A DNA stretch of 64,000 bases, taken from assembly GCF_040412425.1 (NCBI RefSeq), contig NC_089766.1, positions 50,888,797 to 50,952,796 of the forward strand. The letters are read 5' to 3'. The DNA comes from Macrobrachium rosenbergii. Taxonomy: Eukaryota > Arthropoda > Malacostraca > Decapoda > Palaemonidae. Under the pieces are notes generated by a model that saw nothing but the letters and a program-made list of their open reading frames with translations, ran no database searches and had not been told where the DNA came from. Of the stretch, positions 24,222-35,746 are shown one piece after another. Each line of letters begins with the position of its first letter. Within the stretch, counting starts at the first letter, position 1. Both the position numbers and the translations under genes were made by a program.

Positions 24222-25760
24222 ACACTTGGGAAGGATGAACAAATGAACTTGGGAAGGATGAACAAAAGATCTTGGGAAGGATGAACAAAATATCTTGAGA
24301 AGGATGAACAAAAGAACTTGGGAAGGATGAACAAAAGAACTTGGGAAGGATGAACAAAAGATCTTGGGAATGGTGAACAAAAGAACTTGAGAAGATGAAC
24401 AAAAGAACTTGAGAAGGATGAACAAAAGATCTTGGGAAGGATGAACAAAAGATCTTGGGAAGGATGAACAAAAGATCTCTCAAAGGATGAACAAAATAAA
24501 TTGGGAAAGATGAACAAAAGAACTTGAGAAGGATGAACAAAAGAACTTGGGAAGGATGAACAAAAGATCTTGGGAAGGATGAACAAAATATCTTGAGAAG
24601 GATGAACAAAAGATCTTGTGAAGGATGAACAAAAGATCTTGGGAAGGATGAACAAAAGAACTTGGGAAGGATAAACAAAAGAACTTGGGAAGGATGAACA
24701 AAAGATCTTGGGAAGGATGAACAAAAGATCTTGGGAAGGATGAACAAAAGATCTTGGGAAGGATGAACAAAAGATCTTGGGAAGGATGAACAAAAGAACT
24801 TGGGAAGGATGAACAAAAGATCTTGGGAAGGATGAACAAAAGAACTTGGGAATGGTGAACAAAAGAACTTGAGAAGGATGAACAAAAGAACTTGAGAAGG
24901 ATGAACAAAAGATCTTGGGAAGGATAAACAAAAGATCTTGCGAAGGATGAACAAAAGAACTTGGGAAGGATGAACAAAAGAACTTGGGAAGGATGAACAA
25001 AAGAAATTGGGAAAGATGAACAAAAGAACTTGAGAAAGATGAACAAAAGAACTTGGGAAGGATGAACAAAAGATCTTGGGAAGGATGAACAAAAGAACTT
25101 GGGAAGGATGAACAAAAGAAATTGGGAAAGATGAACAAATGATCTTGGGAAGGATGAACAAAATATCTTGAGAAGGATGAACAAAAGATCTTGTGAAGGA
25201 TGAACAAAAGAACTTGGGAAGGATGAACAAAAGATCTTGGGAAGGATGAACAAAAGAACTTGGGAAGGATGAACAAAAGAACTTGGGAAGGATGAACAAA
25301 AGATCTTGGGAAGGATGAACAAAAGATCTTGGGAAGGATGAACAAAAGAACTTGGGAAGGATGAACAAAAGAACCTGGGAAGGATGAACAAAAGATCTTG
25401 GGAAGGATGAACAAAAGAACTTGGGAAGGATGAACAAAAGAACTTGAGAAGGATGAATAAAAGGTCTTGAGAAGGATGAACAAAAGAACTTGAGAAGGAT
25501 GAATAAAAGATCTTGAGAAGGATGAATAAAAGGTCTTGAGAAGGATGAACAAAAGAACTTGAGAAGGATGAACAAAAGAACTTGAGAAGGATGAACAAAA
25601 GAACTTGAGAAGAATGAATTAAAGATCTTGAGAAGGATGAATAAAAGGTCTTGAGAAGGATGAACAAAAGAACTTGAGAAGGATGAATAAAAGATCTTGA
25701 GAAGGATGAACAAAACCGCTTGGGAAGGATGAACAAAAGAACTTGGGAAGGATGAACAAA
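24222..25760. repeat. 23-bp minisatellite array (second kind), about 66 units
   Basis: Unit AACTTGGGAAGGATGAACAA plus AAG, with a GATCTT/GAACTT two-state site and a GGGAAGG/GAGAAGG site. The minus strand has no stop in any frame for over 1.2 kb, giving frames of 418-498 codons that read the same Phe/Ser/Leu-rich 23-residue period. These are not supported as proteins. Confidence 0.97.
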
Positions 25761-25807
25761 TTAACTCTAAAAATAATTGTAGTTTTCATTCACACAGTAT
25801 CGCTTAC

Positions 25808-25950
25808 GATTCAGTGTAGCTCATTGGGATCACCGTAAAAACAAAATACAAAAGACTGTAAATATCGTAGAGATAATCACCCCCCAAGGAATATTGGTCC
25901 TAGATAACGACCCCCGAAAACCCTTGGGGGTCACTATCTAGGAAAGATCC
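25808..25950 (-). mobile_element. R5 TIR element, truncated copy
   Basis: On the minus strand it begins GGATCTTTCCTAGATAGTGA, contains the GGGGGTCGTTATCTAGGA inner hairpin, then GATATTTACAGTCTTTTGT, and fades after GTAAAAACAAAATAC. The second TIR is missing. Confidence 0.8.
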
Positions 25951-26105
25951 AAATAAACGCAGCACAGAAATATTTCGCCAATTAATCACTTTAGCCAGAA
26001 ACTCCGCAGTGGCCAAGGGTCGACTTGAGCAGCTGCGACCCTCTTGGTGTCTCTCCACTGCAAAATAGCCCAGTTGCAAAATTGAAATTATATAAAAATC
26101 CTCTA

Positions 26106-26469
26106 GTAAAAAATGCGCCGAAGTTTCTTCGGCACAATCGAGTTTTCAGTACAGCGTGTAATACTGTATGAAACTCTCAGCCGAGGCCCATGAAACTTTC
26201 AACCACGGCCCGGCAGTGGCATGTGTTGTTGGCACCTACAGCGGTGCCAGACGCACGATCATAGCTAAATTTAACCTTAAATAAAATAAAAACTACTGAG
26301 GCTAGAGGGCTGCAATTTGGTATGTTTGATGATTGGAGGGTGGATGATTAACATACTAATTTGCAGCCCTCTAGCCTCGGTAGTTTTTAAGATCTGAGGG
26401 CGGACAGAAAAAGTGCGGACGGACAGACAAATAGCCATCTCAATAGTTCTCTTTTACAGAAAACTAAAA
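26106..26469 (-). repeat. R3 element, full copy
   Basis: Minus orientation. AATGCGCCGAAGTTTCTTCG (terminal hairpin), palindrome arms at about 26295-26395, ending CTTTTACAGAAAACTAAAAA. Confidence 0.92.
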
Positions 26470-26696
26470 ATTGTAAAATGATAAAAAATAAATGATAAAA
26501 AATAAAAAATCCTCGCGAAGAACAGCAGGACCACGCCATACTAACCTACATTTGCTAATAAGTGTACTGTGTGTAATTGGTAACCCAATCAATATTTACC
26601 CTGCCGTGATACCTGGTTAGCTGATTTTTACTGCCAGATTATTTACTAACAAATTTGCAATGAAACTGGATTACAAGTCTTGAGATTTATATATAT
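26470..26696. other. unassigned AT-rich stretch
   Basis: (GATAAAAAAT) phrases just after R3. No gene. Confidence 0.3.
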
Positions 26697-26758
<62 letters not shown>

Positions 26759-26773
26759 TATAAAAATATATAA

Positions 26774-26855
<82 letters not shown>
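26697..26855. repeat. (TA)n microsatellite with interruptions
   Basis: Two long TA runs separated by TATAAATATATAAAAAT phrases. Confidence 0.97.
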
Positions 26856-26856
<1 letters not shown>

Positions 26857-27014
26857 CAAAATAAGAAAACATATTATGTTTTCAGATGATATGGTACAGT
26901 TTGGGCATAATGAGAAAGAATTGCAGAAACTCCTGAAAGAACGACATAGGAAGGTACGACTGGAAGTAACCACAAAATTTTAGAACTCGCACGTAACTCT
27001 CCCCTGGGTGTTCC

Positions 27015-27313
27015 AGAATAGAATGGAAAACAGGATTTAGGCCAAAGGCCAAGTGCTGGGACCTATGAGGTCATTCAGCGCTGAAAGGGAAACTGACGGT
27101 ACAAAAGTTTGAACGGAGCAAACCTCGCAGTTGCACTAAGAATAAATTGTTAGGAGAGTGTGGAAAGGAAGATGGAAGAAGGAGAATACGAACGGAGGTA
27201 CAGTAAAAGGAATGAAAGCGGTTGCAGCTGAGGCCGATGGGACGCTGCAAAGAACCTTAAGTACTACATACAGTGCACTGCATGAGGTGCACTGACGGCA
27301 ATAACCCCCCGTA
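27015..27313 (+). repeat. R1 dispersed repeat, full length
   Basis: Head AATAGAATGGAAAACAGG to tail CAGTGCACTGCATGAGGTGC and AACCCCCC. Confidence 0.93.
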
Positions 27314-27389
27314 GTGTTCAAGAACATGCAAAGGAAGGCTATGGGAGACAGGCTCCTATGTCATAAGTACCTAACTGTTCCCAAGTTCA

Positions 27390-28059
27390 TTTCTAACTCA
27401 GGGCTTTTAATTCTCACTCAGGGTTTTCAGTTCTCACTCAGGGCTTTCAATTCTCACTCGCAGTTGTCAATTCTCATTCAGGACTTTCAATTCTCACTCG
27501 TGGTTTTCATTTCTCACCCAGGGTTTTCAGGGCTTTCAATTCTAAATCAGGACTTTCAATTCTCACGCAGGGTTTTCAGTTCTCACTCAGGGCTTTCAGT
27601 TCTAAACCAGGGCTTTCAATTCTCACTCAGGGCTATCAATTCTGACTCAAGGCTTTCAATTCTAACTCAGGGCTTTCAATTCTCACTCAGGACTTTCAAT
27701 TCAATTCTAACTCAGGGCTTTCAATTCTCATTCAGGACTTTCAATTCTCACCAGTGGTTTTCAATTCTCACTCAGGGTTTTCAATTCTAAATCAGGGCTT
27801 TCAATTCTCACTCAGGGTTTTCAATTCTCACTCAGGGCTTTCGATTCTTACTCATGGCTTTCAATTCTTTCAATCCTCACTCAGGGCTTTCAATTCAATT
27901 CTCACTCAGGGCTTTCAATTCAATTCTCACTCAGGGCTTTCAGTTCTAACTCAGGGCTTTCAACTCTCAGTCAGGGCTTTCAGTTCTAACTCAGGGCTTT
28001 CAATTCTCACTCAAGGCCTTTCAATTCTAACTCAGATCTTTCAATTCTCACTCAGGGCC
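27390..28059. repeat. 20-bp minisatellite array, about 33 units
   Basis: Unit TTCTCACTCAGGGCTTTCAA, with CTCACTC/CTAACTC and GGCTTTC/GGTTTTC variants and occasional TTCAATTC slips. Plus-strand frames (27314-27790 and 27754-28062) read the repeat and are not supported as proteins. Confidence 0.97.
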
Positions 28060-29049
28060 TGACATATTTTTGCTCTGCAAACAACCTAACTCTCTCTCTG
28101 AGCTGGAGACGGAGGTTTAGGGGAGCCATGGGCCTATCTCATGAGTCATAAATAGCCAGTTGTCTGGTTCCCCTGCGTCTCATATGGGTGGAGAGGACTA
28201 GCGCAAATCATATGCGTGCATGTGAGGCCTCTGGAACATTGCAACAGCGCAATGACCTTTCCCTGCCTTCGTTACTCATTGTGACCTTTAAACCTTTCAG
28301 AGGAAATTGTCACTGCTTTTAGAAAGCAATGCAAGGATGGATTTTGACCGGGATCAGTTTCATTCAGCAGTAACATAACACTGTATGTTTCGCCACTGAA
28401 AAAATTCAATTAAAAGCATCGAGAATGATAAAATATGCGGAGTGTATGAGGAAAGACCGTTGATATATTTTTGTATATAATATGGGAAACATATTTGGAC
28501 TCTCCGCCCAACTCTCAACAGTAATCTACGACCACTCGGTAATTTTCAGATTTCAATAGATCAACTTTCGTGCGATTTGCTTTTCCGTACGTTGAACTTT
28601 GGTTGGTTTATTACCAAATGTCCCTCTACATGAATCATTAAACCAGGGTTTATTGGCACTGACTGTGATAACTTTCCTTGGGACGGAACAAACTAAAATC
28701 CCCGGCAGTCTAATTCTGTTTCCCCTCTTGGGGGAGTTTGCGTTCAATGCAGATATATTTTTAGAGTTGTATGACCACTTTCCAGTATTTCTCCAGTTGG
28801 CACTAGACCTAAGTAGCAATCTATTTCAAGTACACACGAGCACACGCATATATACATGTATATTGTGTGCGTGTGTGTGTGAATGAAGCAATGGAATATT
28901 AAAACTTGGAACTAGCAGCCTCAGACGAGTAACACATTCATAAATGATAGCTTTGTATTCTCTGATAGCTGTCAGCGGCAAGGGAGGTAGTTGCGAGAAG
29001 AAAATTCAAGGGGTTTGAAGAGCGATGGACGCTGCAGCGAGCAGCACGG
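28060..29049. other. intergenic, nothing recognised
   Basis: Includes short (CACA/GTGT) runs near 28830-28885. The 28553-28886 frames on both strands have no domain. Confidence 0.4.
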
Positions 29050-29111
<62 letters not shown>

Positions 29112-29417
29112 GAGTCTCAGTCTGCCCAAGACCACCATCGTGTTCGGAAGTGCGACTTTCCATTCGTGCGCCGCTAGATTCCTTCGTCCCGTTTCGCCTC
29201 TGTGTCGAAATTCGTCAGCTATTTGCCTTTCTCACTCACGGAATGAAAGTCAAGTACAACAGTTTAAGTTACCCGAGCAGACGCGTCTATGGATTCGTGA
29301 CTAGCGATCAAATTCACTATTTATTTATTTATTTTTTTAGTTAACTGAACGCAAAATACGACACTCTATTTCGAGAAAATAATCAGCTTCTACCACTGAC
29401 GATCTGAGAACAATTCG
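29050..29417 (+). promoter_or_regulatory. candidate promoter and non-coding first exon (speculative)
   Basis: A (CT)n tract (29052-29109) is followed by TCAGTC at 29117, which fits the arthropod initiator. GGAAG lies at the distance of a DPE (about +28). After about 300 bp of non-repetitive, relatively GC-rich sequence comes a strong donor, TTCG/gtgagt, at 29417/29418. The stretch is unlike any repeat family in this window. It could be the untranslated first exon required by the acceptor at 46301, or belong to an unseen gene. Confidence 0.27.
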
Positions 29418-29806
29418 GTGAGTTTCAAAGCCACTGAAAAAGAAATATATTCGAATGGTTGCCGTACGCATTTAATACTTGCATTCCTTATCCGAGATAG
29501 AAAAAAAAATAAGTACGAGATTATAAGTTATACAAACGGAACAAATTTAATGATTTGAAGGTAAGTACTGATTCTTGAATACAGTACGTACCATAACGGT
29601 TATTACTGACGACATGATGACCTTATAAAAAAGATTGAAAGCAGATGTAAGAAAAAATATAATCACTAAAAGGGGGATGCATAAATTTCAAAAGGCATGA
29701 TACATGCAAAAGCAAATTAAAGAAGAAAAAAAAATGGCATGAATAGTTTTAAGATATATAATGAACGTTTAATAATTACACTCTCTTGAGTCTTCATTCA
29801 TTCACA
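29418..29806. other. unassigned AT-rich stretch
   Basis: Follows the candidate donor at 29417. No gene seen. Confidence 0.35.
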
Positions 29807-30123
29807 GAATTGAACTGGACTGAATATAGAGTTTAGGCCAAAGGCCAAGCACTGGGACCTATGAGGTCATTCAGTGCTGGAAAGGAAACTGAAATTAGGT
29901 AGGTCGTAAAGGTGTAACAGGAGGTAAGCCTCGCAGTTGCACTTTGAAATAATTGTTAGGAGAGGGTGGATAGCAAGATGGAAGATAATATGAATGGAGG
30001 TACAGTAAAAGGAATGAAAGGTGTTGCAGCTAGGGGCCTAAGGAAGGGACGCTTTAAAGAACCTTTAGTAGTGCCTACAGTGCACCCCGTGAGGTGCACT
30101 GACGGCACTACCTCCTATGGGGA
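29807..30123 (+). repeat. R1 dispersed repeat (in unit 1)
   Basis: Full length, with AAATTAGGTAGGTCGTAAAG in place of the usual GTAAAAGGTTTGAAAG; the same variant occurs in unit 2. Confidence 0.92.
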
Positions 30124-30278
30124 TTTATTCATGGATTCCAAAGTTAGTTTTTTTAGGTGTTGTTTTAGCCATTATCAATTCAGACCTTGTATCTGCGTCA
30201 TGAATCTTTCACAACTACAATAATCACTTCCGTTCAAGAAGTGCTGGACGTTACGTACCCCTCAAAGAACAGAGAAAA

Positions 30279-30417
30279 ATATAATATAGAATTTAGGCCA
30301 AATGTCAAGCGCTGGGACCTATGAGGTCATTCAGCGCTGTGAATCAACTGTTAGGAGAGGGTAGAGAGTAAGGTAGGAGAATGAGATTATGAACGGAGGT
30401 ACAGTAAAAGGAATGAG
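30279..30417 (+). repeat. R1, internally deleted
   Basis: Keeps the head and the middle (AACTGTTAGGAGAGGGTAGA) but lacks the AACAGGAGGAAAACC part and the tail. Confidence 0.85.
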
Positions 30418-30804
30418 AAACGTACCCCTCAGCCTCCATAACTCTATTCTGATCCGTCAATTTTAACCTTACCTAGCAGATAAGCATTTGAGACCACATG
30501 GTATTAGCATGGGGGTGGGGGGGGAGGGTTTGCACTTCTTAGGAATGCCTGAAGCCTTATTGTCGCATGCATAGTTAAAATCAACATATTACAACTAAAC
30601 TGTTTCCTTTAACCAAATTCTATTGGTTGTTTAAGGTGACATTGTGTTGGTATCTTTAATTACCGATTTTTTTTTTCACACAAAATATCAGCAGAAGTAT
30701 TTAAGCGTACTCAGAAAATGTCGACAGTTTAATTAGATCAAAAACACCTGTGATACTTTCCTTAAACTTATCACAATAAGGATTTTTTCGTTTCAACAAA
30801 AATA

Positions 30805-31148
30805 AGCAAAAAATGCGCCGAAGTTTCTTGGCGCAATCGAGTTTTCTCTGCACCCGCTACAGCGTACAATCAAGGCCACCGAAAATAGATCAATCTTTCG
30901 GTGGGTCTCGCTATAATGCTGTATGAGCCGCGGCCCATGAATCATTACCCGCGGTGGCCTATAAAATAAAAACTACTGAGGCTAGAGGGCTGCAATATGG
31001 TATGTTTGATGACTGGAGGGTGGATGATCAACATACCAATTTGCAGCCCTTTAGCCTCAGTAGTTTTTAAGATCTGGGGGCGGACAGAAAAAGTGCGAAC
31101 GGACAGACAAAACCGGCGCAATAGTTTTCTTTTACAGAAAACTAAAAG
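30805..31148 (-). repeat. R3 element (in unit 1)
   Basis: Terminal hairpin, palindrome at about 30970-31065, and the CTTTTACAGAAAACTAAAAG end. Contains the insert ACCGAAAATAGATCAATCTT not present in other R3 copies except unit 2. Confidence 0.92.
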
Positions 31149-31401
31149 AAGCAAACTTAAGAAAACAATTGAAAGGTGGGCGTGTTCAACAAAAAATAGT
31201 AGAATGAAAATTAATTTTCATAATTGAAGATGCAAAAATGACTAACATGCTGATTATTAGGTCCTTACACCGGTACTATACCTTGGACCTGGGAATTTTA
31301 TACATGGCAACGAATATATGGGTTAAGTAATGATCCACTTCTAAAGCTCTTGCGAATCTTCGGGATGTTATCTATATATACATATATATACATGTATGTA
31401 C

Positions 31402-31409
31402 ATACATAT

Positions 31410-31503
<94 letters not shown>
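31402..31503. repeat. (TA)n microsatellite
   Basis: About 50 TA units, at the same relative place as 33371-33451. Confidence 0.97.
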
Positions 31504-31506
<3 letters not shown>

Positions 31507-31728
31507 CCTTCATTCTGCTTCTCAGCAAGTAATTCGTCATGACCTTCTCCATCCTGCACGCAACCTACTGCAGCTAACTGCCAGGTGACTAATCCACTGG
31601 TGAGGTCAAGAGGGACATCGAGAGTCCCTCTCATTCAGTAAGCTGGCTCCCGGGACTCGTTGATACACTTTCTTTCACAACAGCATTTTGTGCAATCTCA
31701 TCCCAGGGACTCTGGACCCCAAACATGT

Positions 31729-32042
31729 AATAGAAGAGAATACAGAATTTAGGGCCAAGGCCAAGCACTGGGACCTATGAGGTCATTCAGTGCTGGAAAG
31801 GAAACTGAAAGTAGGTGGGTCGTAAAGGTGTAACAGGAGGTAAGCCTCGCAGCTGCACTATGAAATAATTGTTAGGAAAGGGTGGATAGCAAGATGGAAG
31901 AAAGAGAATATGAACGGAGGTACAGAAAAAGGAATGAAAGGTGTTGCAGCTAGGGGCAGAAGGGATGCTGCAAAGAACCTAGTTAGTTAGTGCCTACATT
32001 GCACCAGACCATGAAGCTGATTGACGGCAGCTACCTCCTGGG
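31729..32042 (+). repeat. R1 dispersed repeat (in unit 2)
   Basis: Full length. The tail region carries the odd insert CAGACCATGAAGCTGATTGA between the hairpin arms, reminiscent of S2 sequence. Confidence 0.9.
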
Positions 32043-32210
32043 GATTTATTCATGGATTCCAATTTATTTTTTAGGTGTTGTTCTAACAACGTTATCAATT
32101 CAGACCTTTGTGGAATCTGCATCGTGAATCTTTCACAACTACAATAATCACCTCCGTTCAAGAAGTGCTGGACGTTAGCCGGAGAACGATACCCCCTCAA
32201 AGAACAGAAA

Positions 32211-32360
32211 AATAGAATACAGAATTTAGGCCAAATGTCAATCCCCTCGCTGGGACAATAAGGTGAGGTCATTCAGCGCTGTGAATCAACTGTTAGGAGA
32301 GGGTAGAGAACGGAAAGGTAGGAGAATGAGTTTATGAACGGAGGTACAGTACAAGGAATG
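32211..32360 (+). repeat. R1, internally deleted (in unit 2)
   Basis: Same deletion as 30279-30417, with CCCCTCG and AATAAGGTG inserted in the head. Confidence 0.85.
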
Positions 32361-32752
32361 ATGAAGGGAACCCCTCAGCCTCCATAACTCTAATTCTGAT
32401 CCGTCAATTTTAACCTTACCTAGCAGATAAGCATTTGAGGTCACATGGTATTAGCATTTGGTGGGGAGGAGGGTTTGCACTTCTAAGGAATTCCTGAAGC
32501 CTTATTGTCGCATGCATAGTTAAAATCAACATATTACAACGAAAACTGTTTCCTTTAACATCAAATTCGAATTGGTTGTTTAAGGTGGCATTGTGTTGGT
32601 ATCTTTAATTACCGATTTTTTTTAGTAACAAAATATCAGAAGAAGTATTTAAGCGTACTCAGCAAAATGTCGACAGTTTAATTAGATCAAAAACACCTGT
32701 GATACTTTCCTTAAACTTATCACAATAAGGATTTTTCGTTTCAACAAAGATA

Positions 32753-33096
32753 AGCAAAAATGCGCCGAAGTTTCTTCGGCGCAATCGAGTTTCTCTACAC
32801 CTGCTGCAGCGTACAATCAAGGCCACCGAAAATAGATCTGTCTTTCGGTGGGTCTCGCTATAATGCTGTATGAGCCATGGCCCATGAATCATTACCCGCG
32901 GTGGCCTATAAAATAAAAACTATTGAGGCTAGAGGGCTGCAATATGGTATGTTTGATGACTGGAGGGTGTTTTTGATCAACATACCAATTTGCAGCCCTC
33001 TAGCCTCAGTAGTTTTTAAGATCTGAGGCGGAGAGAAACAGTGCGAACGGACAGACAAAACTGGCGCAATAGTTTTCTTTTACAGAAAACTAAAAG
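32753..33096 (-). repeat. R3 element (in unit 2)
   Basis: Same variant as 30805-31148, with TTTTTG inserted in the palindrome loop. Confidence 0.92.
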
Positions 33097-33364
33097 AAGC
33101 AAACTTAGGAAAACAATTGAAAGCTGGGGGTGTTCAACAAAAAATAGTAGAATGAAAATTAATTTTCATAATCAAAGATGCAAAAATGACTGAAAAGCTG
33201 ATTATTAGGTCCTTACACCGGTACTGTACCTTGGACCTGGGAATTTTGTACATGGCAACGAATATATGGGTTAAGTAATGATTCACAATAAAGCTCTTAC
33301 TGAATCTTTGGGATGTTATCTATATATACATATATGTACATGTATGTACATATACATATATATC

Positions 33365-33370
<6 letters not shown>

Positions 33371-33451
<81 letters not shown>
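33371..33451. repeat. (TA)n microsatellite
   Basis: About 40 units. Confidence 0.97.
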
Positions 33452-33457
<6 letters not shown>

Positions 33458-33720
33458 TATTCCACAAGGTCCTTCTAACAGGCGTTGACATTCTGCTTCT
33501 CAGCAGGTAATTCGCCATGGCCTTCTCCATCCTGCACGCAACCTACTGCAACTAACAGCCAGGTACTAATCCACTGGTTGGGTCAAGAGCGACATCGAGA
33601 GTCCCCAGAATGAAACCTCTCATTCACTAAGCTGGCTCCCGGGCCACGTTGATGCACTTTCTTTCACAACAGCATTTTGTGCACTCTCATCACAGGGGCT
33701 TTCTGGACCCCCAAATATGT

Positions 33721-34318
33721 AATAGAAGAGAGTACAGAATTTAGGCCAAAGGCCAAGCGCTGGGACCTATGAGGTCACTCAGCGCTGGAAGGGAAATTGA
33801 GAGTAGTTTGTTTTGAAATTTTTAACAGGAGGAAAACCTCAAAGCAGTTGCACTATGAATAATTGTTAGGAGAGGGTGGATAGCAAGATGGAACAAACAT
33901 AATCATGAACGGAGGTACAGTCAAAGGAATGAAAAAGATTTGCAGCTATGAAGAAGTAAGAAAGGGACGCTGCAAAGAACCTCTAGTTAAAGTTAAGTAT
34001 ACCTTAGTTTAACCAAAACCACTAAGCTGATTAACAGCTCTCCTACAGTTGGCCCGAAGGATTACATTTATCTTAAATGGGCTAAGAACCAATTCATCTT
34101 ACCTAGTAACGGGACCTACAGCTTACTGTGGAATCGAACCACATTATAACGAGAAATGAATTTCTATCACCAGAAGTAAATATCTCTAATTCTTCATTGG
34201 CCGGTCGGGGAATCGAACGCGGGCCCAGCAGAGAGCCAATGAGGAACCAGAACCTCTAGCAATGCCTACAGTGCACCACATGACGTGCATTGGCAGCTCT
34301 ATCCCCCTCTCGCCCATC
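33721..34318 (+). repeat. R1 dispersed repeat split by an S2 insertion
   Basis: R1 runs 33721-33986 and resumes 34249-34318 (AATGCCTACAGTGCACCACA). The interruption is an S2 SINE flanked by AGAACCTCTAG at both sides. Confidence 0.93.
33987..34248 (-). mobile_element. S2 SINE inserted in R1, with 11-bp target duplication
   Basis: The S2 body lies between direct repeats AGAACCTCTAG (33976-33986 and 34249-34259). The minus strand has CGTTCGATTCCCCGACC as a good B box and GGTCGGGGAATCGAACGCGG on the plus strand. The tRNA-like head is shorter than in the 6.1-kb copy. Confidence 0.93.
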
Positions 34319-34968
34319 TACAGGAGCAATAAGGTACATTTTTAATGTCTGCGGCCTAATATAGCCGATAAATTCCATTGACAGCTGCACACCAGTACGG
34401 AGAACGGAAGAGACTCTGAAGGGCTTCACGAACTTGTTTGTCGGAGCTTTGATACAGACAAACATTTGATGAAGAGGGAACCCTGGCGCGGTATTCCCCG
34501 TGCACCAAGAGAAACTAATTTAAAGTTCAGATTACTTTTGTTGCGCCGCGTTTCCCAAATCCCACACTGTTACTGCAGGAAATTTAAGCGCACGGCTTCG
34601 CTGTTTAGATTCAGCATTTTGTTAACCGCGGACAAGAGAGCTTACTGTAGATGTGCGTGCAATAACCGTTTCCATGAAAGGCCTCTGCTTTCAAGCAAAG
34701 GTGAACTCTGCTTTTTAACAAAACGAAATGGCTATTTTGCCACTCTCAACATCACATGTCGAACGGCTATGAAAGTGGCTTTCGTTCGAAGATATCTTCC
34801 TTAAAACGGCTTTTTTTTTTTTAGTAACAATTTTTGAGTGTGTGGTGTTTCAACAGAAGAGTAATTTTTTTTGTTTCAGGCAAAACTTATCAATATTCTA
34901 GTTACCAACGTCTGTTGCAGATGTATTCTATCTATACTAAATACACACACACATAGCATATACACACA

Positions 34969-34971
<3 letters not shown>
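34319..34971. other. unassigned
   Basis: The 112-codon frame at 34466-34804 is Cys- and Arg-rich without a recognised pattern, start context or splice support. Left as non-coding. Confidence 0.35.
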
Positions 34972-35058
<87 letters not shown>

Positions 35059-35061
35059 TTG

Positions 35062-35103
<42 letters not shown>

Positions 35104-35130
35104 CTATATATATATATATATATGCATATA
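34972..35130. repeat. (TA)n-(TG)n-(TA)n compound microsatellite
   Basis: TA tract, a TGTG run at 35034-35057, then interrupted TA. Confidence 0.97.
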
Positions 35131-35664
35131 ATATACATATCAAAAGAATTATATCTGACGTTAAATATGAGACATTTATATATATCAAAAACAATCGACG
35201 TTAAATTGCCTATCATCAGCTGCTCCCTGTTCAAAGAGTAGCATGACTCGATTGTTTTTTATTATATTTGTCCGCCTCCTCCTCCTCCTGCTTTTGTGCT
35301 GAGTTCTTTTAGTGTGTTTTCTTCTTTCACCCTGAGAGGTGCGCCTTCTGCTCTCCCTTTTTAAGTTTATTTTTAAATTCCTTTTTATTAAGTTCAGTTT
35401 TTTATCAAGTTCATTTTAAGTCTTCTTTTATTGGGTTTTCAATGTGTAAATGTATTTAAGTGTGATTGTTTAAGTTTAACCGATTTTCCATTTTAAGTTT
35501 TCCTATGTGTTGTGTATGTTTACTTTTAACTATGTTTGCTGAATGACCCTTGTTACATTATAACTGTAGATGTCCTGATGATGTGACCACGGGTCAAGAA
35601 AAACGTCGACAATAAATGTATGTACCGGATCTGTACATGTTCCTGCGCCCTTCTCCTGCCTGCA
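35131..35664 (+). other. possible 3' end of a retroelement
   Basis: T-rich text leads to TGATGATGTGACC, AAAAACGTCGACAATAAA (AATAAA at about 35611). This style of tail is common in Penelope-like and non-LTR elements of invertebrates. No coding motif is seen, so this is only a suggestion. Confidence 0.3.
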
Positions 35665-35667
35665 ATA

Positions 35668-35745
<78 letters not shown>
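35665..35745. repeat. (TA)n microsatellite
   Basis: About 40 units. Confidence 0.97.

Positions 35746-35746
<1 letters not shown>

Larger units (their letters stand above)
29807..31728 (+). repeat. tandem segmental duplication, unit 1
   Basis: Contains, in order: R1 (29807-30123), unique spacer, truncated R1 (30279-30417), spacer with the CACATGGTATTAGCATG phrase, R3 minus (30805-31148), the CACCGGTACTATACCTTGGA phrase, (TA)n (31402-31503), and the TCTGCTTCTCAGCA flank. The same order recurs in unit 2. Confidence 0.92.
31729..33720 (+). repeat. tandem segmental duplication, unit 2
   Basis: Repeats unit 1: R1 (31729-32042), truncated R1 (32211-32360), R3 minus (32753-33096), (TA)n (33371-33451) and the same flank. 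Long identical runs are broken by small unrelated inserts. A third copy begins at 33721 but covers only its first repeat. Confidence 0.92.

Noticed and set aside
24197..25736. Three minus-strand open frames of 418-498 codons
   Set aside because: They are the same 23-bp repeat read in three frames, with no unique sequence, start context or splice structure.
27314..28062. 158- and 102-codon plus-strand frames
   Set aside because: Translation of the 20-bp array; periodic and without domain.
34466..34804. 112-codon Cys/Arg-rich frame
   Set aside because: No recognisable domain, no signal peptide, no splice partners.
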